DNA of 64,000 nt from Pegoplata infirma (GCA_963921195.1 OY992540.1:10157266-10221265); one strand, 5' to 3'. Counted from the first letter of the stretch, positions 34,366 through 45,991 are shown. The notes: generated from the letters alone by a model not told the origin. A program made the numbers and translations.

Positions 34366-34628
34366 TACCAAATTCGCATTCATTTTTTTAAACATGTTTA
34401 AGCACTTAAACATGTTTATGTACCTTAACAAGTTTATATTTAATCATGTCTAAGTAGTTAAACATGTTTAAAAAAATTAATGCGAATTTTGTATAACAAG
34501 TTTAAATTTAAACATGTTTAAGTGGTTGAACATGTTTAAAAAATGAATGCAAATTTGGTATAACAAGTTTAAATTTAAACATGTTTAAGTGGTTAAACAT
34601 GTTTAAAAAAATGAATGCGAATTTGGTA
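34366..34628. mobile_element. TTA-target element, TACCAAATTCGCATTC ends
   Basis: The ends TACCAAATTCGCATTCAT and its inverse are flanked by TTA (34363-34365 and 34629-34631). The interior is repeats of TTTAAACATGTTTAAG. The uninserted arm sequence at about 34790 (CTCAATTTACCATGG) confirms the site. Confidence 0.75.
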
Positions 34629-34666
34629 TTACCATGGTAAGTTCTTGTAGTGTGAACATGGCCTTA

Positions 34667-34829
34667 TACTGTATACAGACTTGCGTGATTTTAAAATCAC
34701 TATGTGATTTTCCTTTGAACAAAATCACATAGTGATTTACAAAGTCAACTCTAAATTGTACTAGCATAAAGAAAAATCACAAAATCATCTCAATTTACCA
34801 TGGTAAGTACTTGTAGTGTGAACGTGGCC
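34667..34829. mobile_element. Right arm of a second GGCC..GTTCACAC element
   Basis: It repeats the right arm of the element ending at 34663 (TACTGTATACAGACTTGCGTG ... GTGTGAACGTGGCC) and is followed by TTA. Its end lies only about 200 bp upstream of the Nup160 ATG, so it borders or enters that gene's promoter region. Confidence 0.65.
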
Positions 34830-35032
34830 TTAAACTGTGAATTCCATAACTGTTTGTTAGTATGCGTGATTCCGAACACTTCCGCTTTGTTTATTTTCGT
34901 TTGACATTACTTTTTTAGGTTATGTTTGAGTTTTTGCCGCCGCTTGTGTATTTACTTTTGCAATTTCTATCTATCTTTTGTGAAATTATTTAAAAATAAT
35001 AAAAAATAACATTTGTTTACCAAAATTCTACT

Positions 35033-38000
35033 ATGGAAAGTTTAAGTTATCGTGAAGTTATAACCACAAATTCGTGTCAGGAAGAATGGCATGAAATTAC
35101 ATTAAATACTGGTACGTAAAATATTTTGTCATATTTTTCCATGAAATCCAGAAGTTGATACAAATTTGTTACTCTTATAGGCGGAACCCATAGCACTTTA
35201 CAGGACATCAAAGTGGCAGAAAAAGCAGGTGGATATTGTTTTAAAAATGTTTCCTTAAATCACAATCGTAATCGATATGTATACTGGCGGTCATATCAGG
35301 ATATTTTGGAATTGTCTGAAATAAGTCTAGACTTTAATTTATACCAAAATAATTTGCGCTATAAGTTTACCGATTCCCCAGTATTAGCTGTTACTATAAC
35401 TGAGCAGGGCAAAAATATTGTTCTATTGGTGAGCACTGTTTGTAGTTTACATCGAATATGTTTTCCCCATCCCGATACATTGGCTGATGGTTCTTCGTCG
35501 AGTAGTGGTTCCTCCAGTATAGGCACATCAGTTTCTAACACTACTTCTGTAGAATTTAATGATTCACAATCATTTTCAATATTTCGAGATGCTAGCGCTT
35601 CTGCCGCCCGTGATCCAAGTAGCTTTTTTGTGATTGATACACAGCTGGGAGCATCAAGTAACAGATTTTTACGATAATTAATGGTTGAGATAAATTAATT
35701 TTTCTATTTATTTTTTTAGATAATCATGTTCCACATGCTGCATCTAGTTTTCTTTCATCTAATGGCGAAGAGGCTTATTTTGCGTTAGCTTGTCAAAATC
35801 ATTTAATGTTGTATACCATGAGTTGTTTAACTGGCCATACTATTAGCCATCAACTAAAGGAACATAACATTATGCCTAGATTGTTTTCTAATATAAAAGG
35901 AGCATTGACGTAAGTGTATTTTTATCTCTGGATGTAATTTACTTTCCATTGATCCATTGAAAAAAATATCAATTGTAATTCCAAAAAGACAATTTTTGAT
36001 ACGAAAAAGATCAAATGTTATTTGAAAAAGATAAATTGTAATTCGAAAGAGATCAATTGTGCTTCGAAAGAGATGAATTGTAATTCGATACCACGGTCCC
36101 GTGGTATCACAATGGACCTCAGAGTCTACGTGTGTTGACGTAAAACGTCAGCAGCCACTTACAGCCTAACTAACCTAACCTAATTCGAAATAGATCAATT
36201 GTAATTCGAAAAAGATCGGTTATTATTTGGAACTTTTGAATTACAATAGAATATTAGATTTACAAGTAGAATCCCCGAATTACAAATAGAATCTTTGAAG
36301 TACAAGTCGTATCTTCAAATTACAATTGATATTTTTCGAATTACATCTGTAAATGGTGTATAGAATACAATTTTGTATGATTAAAATTCTGCTTGAATTA
36401 AACCTAATTTGTGCTATTGTTAATTTTTTTTTACAAAAATTTTCTTTCAATAGTGGTAAAAGCGATACATCAGATGCTGATCATGCCAATTCTTTGACAT
36501 TTACCTGCATAAATAATCAAATTTTATTGTTGGCTTTGTATCGCAACGACCAATTGAGGGTTTGGTCCACCATTAATATGCAAAGTATTTGTGCCATTAA
36601 TTGTGTGCGAGAAGGAAGTGAACAAAGAATGCAAGGACGTAAGTATATAAAAGAACTGACTACAAGTATAAAAAAAAAATTAAAATTATGTCGTTTACAG
36701 CCCAAAGCAATGCTCTGCGTAAAATAAATGAAACAAGTTTTTGTGCGTTTCTTTCCCATTCTACTGGGTCGGAATTTGTGTGTATTGATTTGCATATTGA
36801 TATGGGCAACTGTAGCGGACTAAGTTTGCAACGACGTAAAATAATATCAGCTCCACAGCTGGACTTGACAGATTTTGATGTTTGCGATTCCAGAATCTGG
36901 GCATTGTGGAGTAATGCAGAGGGGGAATTTAGTATTTCAAGTTTCTCGCTAATACGAGGTATGGGCATGAATTGGGTTTCGGCTGCTATGGAACCACCAC
37001 CAGATCGTTATTGTTTGGGTATCGAACAGGGTATGGATCCTAGAGAAGCTTATTGTTCGTATATTTTCCATCCAGGAAAATTTGAAAGGAGCGTCATTGC
37101 AAAAGCATTATTTGTACGTAAATAATGAATTCTTTAAAATAAATGATTCGATATACTCTTATTTTTTTTTTTTTTTCAGATGTTTCGCCGATCAAACGTT
37201 CGTTTTGAGGGTAAACATTGTACTATGAATTTATTGAAGGAACATGTCTGCCAGGCCATAGAAGATGAATTACAAAATGAAGTTAAAGATTTCGATGTTA
37301 CCGATGATGATTATTTAGAAATATCAACAAGATTGTGGGAACGTTTCTATTCTTGCAGTGAACAATATCATATGAAAGCATCACAGCCAAGTGGACTTTT
37401 AATACTTGAACCCTTAGATGCTGTATGTGTTGTTAAGAAAAATACTTTCTCCCTTCTTCGGCCATGCGAAACTATTGAACATTTAATGCTGGCTGGTGAA
37501 GATGTTGAAGTTGATATTGTGGTGCCATTACATTTTCCTGAGAATGAAAGACAAGGCAGAGATTTAGTAAATTTGGTTGGAATTTTGGCTCAAATAGAAA
37601 AGTGGCTACCAGAAGATGTTAAAATTGATATTGATCGTAAGCTCTATCAATTAGAAATGCCTAATGTGTTGATCGAAAAACTAACCGAAGACTTGTTGGC
37701 CGGGGACACCGAAAAAGAACTTTTACCTTCAAATTTCTTAGTGGCAATTAGGCAAAAAATGCAATCCATTAAGGAGTTACGATCTGCCATGTCTATGTTA
37801 CTTGATACGTTGCGTATGGATAACGGTAATCCTGAAACTATGCAAACCAATTTTGGACATTTAAATCAGTCTACCAGAATGCTAATGTCCTTGGGAGCTT
37901 TATTTGGTAGTCAAGTGGGTTTATCGTTATTAGCAGAAACGGTACGTCAAAATTCTCTAATACGTTTTGCTATTTGTCGCAATCTTTTGCTGCTACAACA

Positions 38001-40234
38001 AATACTTATCGATACTCATTCTTTGCCTGTGGATCTTTTGGAATGCTTAAGATCACAATTTATGCCAGATGTTTTCATTTTCTTACAATCCTATTATGTA
38101 ATGGTATGGATATCAGAGACTCCCGTTAATATTAATACAGCAGCAGCTATGGAATCTTCTATGCAACGTTTAAATTTGTTGCAACTAACTACAGGTTCTG
38201 GACGAATATATTCAAATGGTGGTAAATGCAATTCGGCACCCTTATTACAAGTCTTTCTCAATGCCAAAGGACTATACACTGCCTTAGCTCTATACGCAGA
38301 TAATTTTAAGATATTAGATAATGTTACTTGGCAACAAACTCTAATGCCCTTATCCACTATTGTGAGTCAACTCATATGGGCGGTTTCATTTAACTTTGTA
38401 TTTGGGGAATGGTTATTTAGTACTTGCCAACATATTATCATAGCTGATTATGTTAGACTGCTAAATAGTTGGTGTGAATGGAATATATGCTCCAGACAAT
38501 TTATATTAGCAGTAACTCTTCTAGATAGTGGAGAATCCCATAAGGCCTACGATTTATTTTTACAATCGGCCAAAGGTGTTGTAAAAGAACAATTTTTAGC
38601 AGAGAAAATCTTAAAGAATACCCCATATGCGTCTATAGTAGAAAATCTTAGTGATATTGATACGGAAAAATCCCAATTGAAAGTTACCAATCAGTGTATA
38701 GCTCAATACTATTTAAAAGTTATACAGCTATTCGAACAGCACAATGCTTTGGATCATATTATTTCTATGGCCCAGGTGGCTATTGGATTGCTCGATAAAA
38801 ATGATCCTCAGCTACCAATGTTTCAATCGATTGTTTTTAATAATCACTTGCAATTGGAGCATTATGAGGAGGCCTATCACTCATTGATTTATAATGCTGA
38901 ACTATCACGTCGTAAAGATTGTCTTCGGCAGTTGGTTATAACACTTTTTAATCGTAAGCGATATGACTTGTTGATGCATTTCCCCTATGTCGGTTTATAT
39001 GAAGAATTTGAAAATATTGTGGAATCACGGGCAAGATCTCAATCAATGGAAAGCAATGCGATTTATGATTTCTTATATGCATTCCATGTGAATAATGGAA
39101 ATATGAGAAAAGGTAATTTTTTTTAGATTTGGAATCGTTTTTTTTTTTACCCCCAACATTTTTATTTTATTTTTTTTTTCAGCCTCCGCTGTTATGTATG
39201 AGCAAGCAATGCGTTTTCAACTCGAAGGTGATTCTATAGAATCCCTTAACAAACGCTTCTCATCGTTGTTAGTCTGCTTAAATTGTTTACACTTGATCGA
39301 TGAACGTTATCGTTGGATTGCAAAACCTGTTATAGGAGATGAATACGATATGCATAACACTTCCAAAGATGCCATGGAGGAGAATGATGATAGCGATAAT
39401 GAAACGTCGATAACAAAACCACAAGTTGTTGTACTAGAAATAAAACATATCAAGCGAGAAATGTTGCATACTGAAGCGCTTATTAAGTTATCGGAGCATC
39501 GTAAAGATATACATTCATTTCTGAATGCTGGACCCCAAGAGCTTTCAATGATTTTAGCTAGTTGTGGCTTATTTACGGCTTCCATGAAATTAGCCAAAGG
39601 ATTCAGCATAACTTTGCTACCCATCTTTGATAGTTTAGCCGCTGCTTGCGTACGTACAGCCGATGAAAGTCCGAATGATCCATGGGTGTGGTTACAAGAA
39701 AATGACCTCGCAGATTTGCCTCATCGTAATAAAGCTTCAGATATGGCTTGGTCTTTATTACGTAAATTAGTAGAAGATAACGAAGAAGAGGCATCTACCC
39801 AAATTCGTAAATCGGTTGTAAATAAACTACTAAGTTTACAAGCATTTGTGCCGCAGTGGCTGCATAATAGTTACAAGTTGGCCAATTGCTCTGAACTCTT
39901 GCATCTTTATGTTAAACATAATCGTCTTTTGGAAGCCGCAGAATTTGCACAAGAAATGCTTTCTGCTATGCTGGGAGCTGGTAGTGAATACTTTAGTTTT
40001 AAACATTCAATTGCTGTTACAAACCCTGAAATGTGTCTACCTCTTAATACTTTGGACTTGCTTTTACATGGCCTAAAATTGAATGGTGAGGATATTGAAT
40101 ATCGTCAGGCTCACGTAGAACTGGAAGAGAAATTACATAAATACATAGAGACTGCTACGCGAACGGCTCAAGATAAAATTGAAATGTCCTTTCAAATGAA
40201 CCGAGAACGTCAACAACAACAATGGAAAAACTAA
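35033..40234 (+). CDS. Nup160: Nucleoporin Nup160
   Basis: Seven exons join in phase into 1442 codons: 35033-35111, 35181-35657, 35720-35909, 36454-36638, 36701-37113, 37180-39112 and 39183-40234 (stop TAA). Every junction is GT-AG. The N-terminus (EWHEITLNTGGTH, then GGYCFKN, ending with a R-x-Y-V-Y-W motif) and the LE-L-SLD-N block match the Nup160 N-terminal beta-propeller. The long sixth and seventh exons encode the alpha-solenoid. The protein is a scaffold subunit of the Y (Nup107-160) complex of the nuclear pore and also acts at kinetochores in animals. Drosophila Nup160 is of similar length, so the model looks complete. Small introns are 60-70 bp except intron 3 (544 bp), which holds repeats. 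A serine-rich loop lies near residues 140-165. No frameshift was seen. Confidence 0.95.
35935..36358. repeat. ATTCGAA-word repeat in Nup160 intron 3
   Basis: Words such as ATTGTAATTCGAAAGAGATC lead to a right end TTACATCTGTAAATGGTGTA, the terminus of the family at 5459. A 92-bp CCTAA-tailed insert lies within. Confidence 0.55.
36089..36180 (+). mobile_element. 92-bp retroposed fragment with CCTAACC tail
   Basis: It ends CCTAACTAACCTAACC and is flanked by TAATTCGA (36081-36088 and 36181-36188). The tail resembles that of the LINE fragment ending at 19536, so it is either an extremely truncated LINE or a non-autonomous partner. Confidence 0.65.
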
Positions 40235-40358
40235 AATTAAGAATTCAAATTTTATAGTACTTTAAGATTTATGTTTGTGTATTCTCTTCTGTTTATTTTT
40301 TTTTTCTTAAAACTAATATACAAAAATACATTTTATGTGCATGAATATTTGTGATAAG

Positions 40359-40647
40359 GGCCGCTGTTCCAAAAAAAGTAATTCACATAAAAAATGTGAA
40401 AATGAAAATTTCCGAATTTTTTTGGTGTTCTAGATTTCACATCCGAATTTCTTTTTCGTTTTGTTTCACATAAATAAAATTTGGTGAAAGTAAAACGAAT
40501 GCATTTTTTTCCTGATTATTTTTTAAATTTAAATTATTTGATTTCAACTTCAAATGAAAACGTGATCAACAAAACACTAAACTTGATTTCATGTGATTCG
40601 GAAATTTTCATGTGAATTGAAAAGTGGTGAAAGACAGAACAGAGGCC
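40359..40647. mobile_element. GGCCKCTGTTC-TIR element with 3-bp duplication (copy 1)
   Basis: The ends GGCCGCTGTTCC and GAACAGAGGCC are flanked by AAG (40356-40358 and 40648-40650). It is 289 bp and non-coding, with inner words GTGATCAACAAAACACT and TTCACATAAATAAAATTTGG. It starts about 125 bp after the Nup160 stop and may be in its 3' UTR. A second copy is at 58645. Confidence 0.75.
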
Positions 40648-40650
40648 AAG

Positions 40651-41306
40651 GGTAGATAATATGTAATTTTCATAATTCTTTGGGTAAAATTCTTTCTGTA
40701 AAATTATGTGAACAGAGTGAAATGCTAAAATATTTTCCTAAGATTTTTTTTGCCAATGAACGAAATTCATATTATTTATGATCAAATACATACAAATTAT
40801 GAACTTTTTTTATTAAATTTTTGAACTTTTTCATAGTATTTATGAAAAAATGTTAAATATTTCTTAAATTCCACAAATTATCATTTATTCATTAATACTA
40901 TGTAAAAGTTCAAAAGTATTATAAAAACGTTAATAATTAACTGAATTTGTATTTAGTTCGGTTTTAGTTATTTCTGATAAATAATAATTGTTGTACAATG
41001 AGAAAATCTGAAAAAAAAATCAAGTGACACACAGGCTAAGTGGAGATGTCGACAGCTTTCGGAAGATGCCACCCTTCCATCATCAGCACTTAATGTGTGT
41101 CAGATTAAAATTAGCCATTTAAATTAAACTTTTGAACAAATTAAATATCGGAATTACTTCTCTTTGTGTTGAATAACCCGTATTCACCATCATTCGTGTT
41201 GTATTCATTTGGCAGAAACTTAATCTTAAATTTTAACAGAGTTGTATTTTTCCCATTGTTAACCCAAACCGAACTAAATAAAAATTCAGTTGTAAAATAT
41301 ATATAT
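40651..41306. other. Intergenic AT-rich DNA
   Basis: No coding sequence, paired ends or RNA gene recognised downstream of Nup160. Confidence 0.5.
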
Positions 41307-41546
41307 TAAGTGGCTTAAACGAGTACAAATTCTCTAGTGTGAACTCCGTATTAGGCCACTTGTTTAAAAAAGTAAACAAAATCGTTCACACTACATTTTG
41401 CGCGTTTAACTTAGAGTGTTTAACGTTTGTAAACAAACGCACATAACCTAATTCTGAAAAAATTTGCAAAAATATTTCTAAAAACCTTTTAAACTTTGGC
41501 GGAAGACAAGATATTTAATTTTTTTATAACATTTACATAACACCAC

Positions 41547-41846
41547 CACAGACTAATACAGACTCGACATAAGTGACAGATGTCATAAAAGTAGTTCTGA
41601 ACCATATGGTTAATATTTTCAAATTATTCTACGAATTAGGTTAGAAAGAGAAAACTGATACAACGCGCCATAAGAAAAATGGATGCCAGATCGGTTTTTG
41701 TTGTTTCACTCACTCCTAATTCGTAGAAAGTGTTGCCATGTTAGCGTAAAACGGACTAAAAACCGCTGTGTTTTCTCCCAAAATCGCTTATTTTTTCCCC
41801 ATTTTTTCTTGTAAAACTCTACTGTCGAGTCTGTATTTAGTCTGTG
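41547..41846. mobile_element. CACAGACTAA-TIR element with 7-bp duplication (copy 2)
   Basis: Perfect terminal CACAGACTAA / TTAGTCTGTG and a perfect 7-bp duplication ACACCAC (41540-41546 and 41847-41853). The empty site ATAACACCACTACACGG is seen in the sister unit near 42165. It is 300 bp, reversed relative to the copy at 18050. Confidence 0.88.
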
Positions 41847-41947
41847 ACACCACTACACGGAACACCTTTTTATTGACTCATTCCAAGTAAATAGGAAGAT
41901 TTTTCTGTTTTTTGTTCCGAACCTGTCCGAAGCTGTTTGCATATTTA

Positions 41948-42661
41948 TATGGAGTTCACACTAGAGAATTTGTACTCGTTTAAGCCACTTGTTTAAAAAA
42001 GTAAACAAAATCGTTCACACTACATTTTGCTCGTTTAACGCTGAGTGTTTAACGATTGTAAACAAACGCACATAACCTAATTCTGAAAAAATTGCAAAAA
42101 TATTTCTAAAAACCTTTTAAACTTTGGCGGAAGACAAGATATATAATTTTTTGATAACATTAACATAACACCACTACACGGAACACCTTTTTATTGACTC
42201 ATCCCAAGTAAATAGGAAGATTTTTCTGTTTTTTGTACCGGACCTGTCCGAAGCTGTTTGCGTATTTATACTTCGATGGAAGGCAAAATTCACTTTTAGT
42301 GCAGCTTTTCCAATATAATTATAAATAAAACACACACTTTTTTCTGATTTTTCAGTGTTTTTATTAGTTTTTTTAAATATTTATAATTTTTCAATTTTCC
42401 AATGTTTTGCTATGAAAATGGCGGACCGATACAGAAGCTGGTTGCTATGAAATCTTTTTTTTTGGCATAGAATAAAGAAAAATTAAAAGGAAATATACCG
42501 AACCCTGCCTTTGAAATGTTTAGCGAAATGTTCAACAGGGAAACAAGTCGAATTTGATTGTTTAGCTAAACAACCAAATGTATGGGGGAACAAGTCAAAT
42601 TTTGATTGTTTAGCGCTTAAACACTCATGAGATGTTTAAAGTCGGTAGTGTGAACTCCGTA
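41948..42661. mobile_element. 714-bp GTTCACACTA-family element
   Basis: The ends TATGGAGTTCACACTAG and GGTAGTGTGAACTCCGTA are flanked by TTA (41945-41947 and 42662-42664). The empty site (CATATTTATACATCGATGG) is visible near 43230. No transposase frame. Confidence 0.82.
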
Positions 42662-42919
42662 TTATACTTCGATGGAAGGCAAAATTCACTATTAGTGCAG
42701 CTTTTCCAATATAATTATAAATAAAACACACACTTTTTTCTGAATTTTCAGTAGTTTTTATTAGTTTTTTAAATATTTATAATTTATCAATTTTCCAATG
42801 TTTTGCTAAGAAAATGGCAGACAGATACAGAAGCTGGTTGCTATGAAATCTTTTTTTTTTGGCATAGAATAAAGAAAAATTAAAAGGAAATAAACCGAAC
42901 CCTGCCTTTGAAATGTTTA

Positions 42920-43779
42920 TACGGAGTTCACACTAGAGAATTTGTACTCGTTTAAGCCACTTGTTTAAAAAAGTAAACAAAATCGTTCACACTACATTTT
43001 GCGCGTTTAACTTTGAGTGTTTAACGTTTGTAAACAAACGCACATAACCTAATTCTGAAAAAAATTGCAAAAATATTTCTAAAAACCTTTTAAACTTTGG
43101 CGGAAGACAAGATATTTCATTTTTTTATAACATTTACATAACACCACTATACGGAACACCTTTTTATTGATTCATTCCAAGTAAATAGGAAGAGTTTTCT
43201 GTTTTTTGTTCCGGACCTGTCCGAAGCTGTTTGCATATTTATACATCGATGGAAGGCACAATTCACTATTAGTGCAGCTTTTCCAATATAATTATAAATA
43301 AAACACACACTTTTTTCTGATTTTTCAGTAGTTTTTATTAGTTTTTTAAATATTTATAATTTCTCAATTTTCCAATGTTTTTCTAAGAAAATGGCAGATA
43401 GATACTGAAGCTGGTTGCTATGAAAATTTTTTTTTTTGGCATAGAATAAAGAAAAATTAAAAGGAAATATACCGAACCCTGCCTTTGAAATGTTTAGCGA
43501 AATGTTCAACAGGGAAACAAGTCGAATTTGATTGTTTATACGGCGTTCACACTTGCTGGTTTGAAGTGTTTAAGAGTGAGATGTTTAAAAAAGTCTTTGT
43601 TCTGTATCCATTACGTTTTTATTCTGTTACTGGTGTTTTGTTAAACAACTTGTTTAAAGTCGCTAGTGTGAACTCCATATTAGCTGAACAACCAAATGTA
43701 TGGGGGAACAAGTCAAATTTTGATTGTTTAGCGCTTAAACACTCATGAGATGTTTAAAGGCGGTAGTGTGAACTCCATA
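42920..43779. mobile_element. GTTCACACTA-family element with a nested relative
   Basis: The ends TACGGAGTTCACACTAG and GGTAGTGTGAACTCCATA carry TTA (42917-42919 and 43780-43782). Without the 141-bp element at 43539 it is about 716 bp, the same size as the copy at 41948. Confidence 0.82.
43539..43679. mobile_element. 141-bp TTA-target element, TACGGCGTTCACAC end
   Basis: TTA on both sides (43536-43538 and 43680-43682) and the same 141-bp length as the copy at 34146. The empty site GATTGTTTAGCTAAACAACC occurs in a sister unit near 42560. Confidence 0.82.
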
Positions 43780-43813
43780 TTAGCGAAATGTTCAACAGGG
43801 AAACAAGTCGAAT

Positions 43814-44158
43814 TATAACATATTCGCATTCATTTAAACTAGTTTAATTATATGTTTTCCCCATACAATTTTAAACACTTTATCTGTCCAAATAATATGC
43901 CGTTTAATACCATATTCGCATACAATGTTTAAAATATCGTTTAACTTTTGTGTTTAAAATTAAACGAAAGTGTTCGCATTGCCAGTTTTCTTCTGGTTCG
44001 TTTGGTAGCGGCTGTTTTTTGATGACAACTTAACACAGGGTTGTTATTTCGTGCTTCCGAGATGTTTTGGAGATGTTTAAAATAAAACGATGTTTTGTTT
44101 TGAATGTATGGGGAAACACATGTTTAAATTTAAACATACCAATGTGAATATGGTATTA
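43814..44158. mobile_element. TTA-target element, CATATTCGCATT ends
   Basis: The ends TAACATATTCGCATTC and AATGTGAATATGGTA with TTA on each side interrupt the outer GTTCACACTA unit at GTCGAAT|GATTG. Relative of the element at 34366; further TACCATATTCGCAT words near 43908 suggest a second insertion inside. Confidence 0.6.
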
Positions 44159-44435
44159 GATTGTTTAGCTAAACAACCAAATGTATGGGGGAACAAGTCA
44201 AATTTTGATTGTTTAGCGCTTAAACACTCATGAGATGTTTAAAGTCGGTAGTGTGAACTCCATATAAGGCTGAGTTTTTGAGTTGTAAAATTTATTGGTT
44301 TTAGTTTTAAACTGAGCTAAAACCACAAATTCTGTTTTTGAGATGTGGTTTATTTTAAGTTTAACTCACCAATGATGGATAGTTAAACTAAGGTACAAAA
44401 ATGTCAAAAAACACCTCTGATTTTTCAAATATACT

Positions 44436-44575
44436 GGGGGGTAATTATGTAACTTGATAGTCGTCAATCGTATCGTTTCCATCGTTATTCCATTACTATA
44501 TATTGTCATTTTATGGTAATAGAATAATAAGCTAACGATGACGATTGACGATTATCAAGTTACATAATTAGCCCC
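44436..44575. mobile_element. Palindromic MITE, GGGGSTAATTATGTAAC ends
   Basis: The arms GTAATTATGTAACTTGATAG and TATCAAGTTACATAATTAGC pair closely and extend through CGTCAATCGTATCG. No clear duplication of target. Confidence 0.6.
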
Positions 44576-45060
44576 TGGTTAGTATTGCCATGTTGTGTTA
44601 TTTTATTCGAAAAAATGTGCGATGATGGCAACTATTCTAATTGGAAATGTGGCATTTGGTATGGCAATACCGCGTTAATCGACATTTGCTAAACTTGAAC
44701 TGAAAAACAGAATGCTTGGTTAAGCTTGGTTTTATTTTTATAAAGTTTAATAAAACTCCCGGTTAAACTAAGTTAAAGCGATATGTCAAAAACGCAGCCT
44801 AAATGTTACATCTAGAACCGGTGTTATGAGAACAGTTGCAAAAAACGCTTCTGCTCCAATTGTGATTAATATCTTTAGAAACTAAATAGTATGAACTAGT
44901 TCACATAATTCAATTATTTTGACAAGAACTTTTTTTCAGTGTTGCCAAGGCTTTACAGCAAAAAATAAGCGCTGGTAGCTTAGACCGTTTTCACATTAGG
45001 AAATTTTAATTGTCACAATTCTGATTTTATAGTGTATCGGAGAAAGAGGGAAGAGTCTTA

Positions 45061-45145
45061 CCCCCCAGTTTCTGTAATACGAACGCCATTCGTCTGCGAC
45101 GAATTCGTCACGAACGATTGGCATTCGTATTACAGAAACTGGGGG
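45061..45145. mobile_element. 85-bp palindrome with TTA duplication
   Basis: The arms CCCCCCAGTTTCTGTAATAC and GTATTACAGAAACTGGGGG pair through ACGAAC.CCATTCGT; TTA flanks both ends (45058-45060 and 45146-45148). It interrupts a remnant of the GACCG-ended MITE (from about 44988). Confidence 0.75.
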
Positions 45146-45267
45146 TTAATCTTTTTTTGCAAGTTTTTTGAGGTGCTGAAAAGTTTTTTTTCTGAAAAAA
45201 AGATTTTTGGAAAGGTAAAAAGAAAAATTTAATTTGTGAATAAGCTCATATTACCACAGAAATATAT

Positions 45268-45454
45268 ATTTTTTTTTTTTTATTAAGAATTAACATATAA
45301 TTACAAATCATATACTAATTTTACCTAACCGAGAACTGGTAACAATGACCTTCGTCTCGTTGTAGCGAAACAGACCAAGGCCTCTGGTGGGAATCGAACC
45401 CACGACCCTCAGACTCATAGGCTATCACGCTACCAACTAGCCTACTGGGGCGCC
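45268..45454 (-). mobile_element. tRNA-derived SINE
   Basis: On the minus strand the head reads as a tRNA: A-box-like TAGTTGGTAGCG and B box GGTTCGATTCC, followed by a tRNA-unrelated body (CGCTACAACGAGACGAAGGT) and an A-rich 3' end. A perfect 16-bp duplication, TACCACAGAAATATAT (45252-45267 and 45455-45470), marks LINE-driven retroposition. 187 bp. It is not a functional tRNA because the cloverleaf is degenerate and the body extends past it. Confidence 0.85.
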
Positions 45455-45991
45455 TACCACAGAAATATATTTTTTTTATAAATTTTAGATATTTTAGATT
45501 TTTTTTTTTTTTCAGAAAAAAATAAGATTTTTCAAAAACATATATGGTAACACTGTTTAGCAGCAACTAGAATGAAAATCGACTAAAAATCGTGGCAGCA
45601 ATTGATGTTACAAAATAGCTATATCTAGCAATACAAAAAGCTGACTTGGCCACACTTCTTTTTTATCTCCCCAGTTCGTTCGTAAAAAGTCAGTTTTTTG
45701 GAGAGGAGTTTTTCATATTTTTTTACAGTGATTTTCAAATAAGAATTTTAAAGGAAAATTATAAAATTTATAGTAATTTGTTATTTAAATTGCCATTATA
45801 TTTAAATGGCCTATACATTTTTGGTACAATAGCTTGGTTGTGTAAAGAAGAATCCGAAAATCCCACACTCTGTTTTGTAAAATACATACGACAAAGACGA
45901 CATACGACATTGTCGTCCCAACATCACAAACCTTGATAGCAAGCTGTGACATAAAAAACACAATACAAAGTTTCCTTGGTGAAATCCAAAA

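Larger units (their letters stand above)
30549..34663. mobile_element. TTA-target foldback element with GGCCATGTTCACAC ends, heavily nested
   Basis: The left terminus is GGCCATGTTCACACTACAAG and the right terminus its inverse, both followed inward by CTTACCATGGTAAG. TTA duplicates flank it (30546-30548 and 34664-34666). The arms also carry an inverted AAATCACTATGTGATTTT block. Four other elements are inside: a hairpin at 30584, twin foldbacks at 30849, a 3-kb TA-target element at 31330 and a TTA-target element at 34366. TTA suggests PIF/Harbinger-type targeting. Confidence 0.75.
41310..44264. mobile_element. Outer GTTCACACTA-family element with an inverted left end
   Basis: The right end is TAGTGTGAACTCCATA followed by TAA (44265-44267); a TAA precedes the left side (41307-41309). 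The first 41 bp (41310-41350) are inverted relative to sister copies and read GTGGCTTAAACGAG ... GTGAACTCCGTA, after which CCACTTGTTTAAAAAAG continues normally. Net of insertions the unit is about 0.7-0.8 kb, like the inner copies. It contains the elements at 41547, 41948, 42920 and about 43814. Confidence 0.7.

Noticed and set aside
36353..36727. Independent 124-codon gene
   Set aside because: Only its middle part (36454-36638) is coding, as exon 4 of Nup160; the ends are intron.
45268..45454. Functional tRNA gene
   Set aside because: A/B boxes are present but the stems do not fold into a regular cloverleaf, the sequence runs on into a SINE body, and a retroposition duplicate flanks it.
45321..45566. 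Minus-strand open frame over the tRNA-like head
   Set aside because: It is translation of the SINE's B-box region and body, with no conservation or start context.
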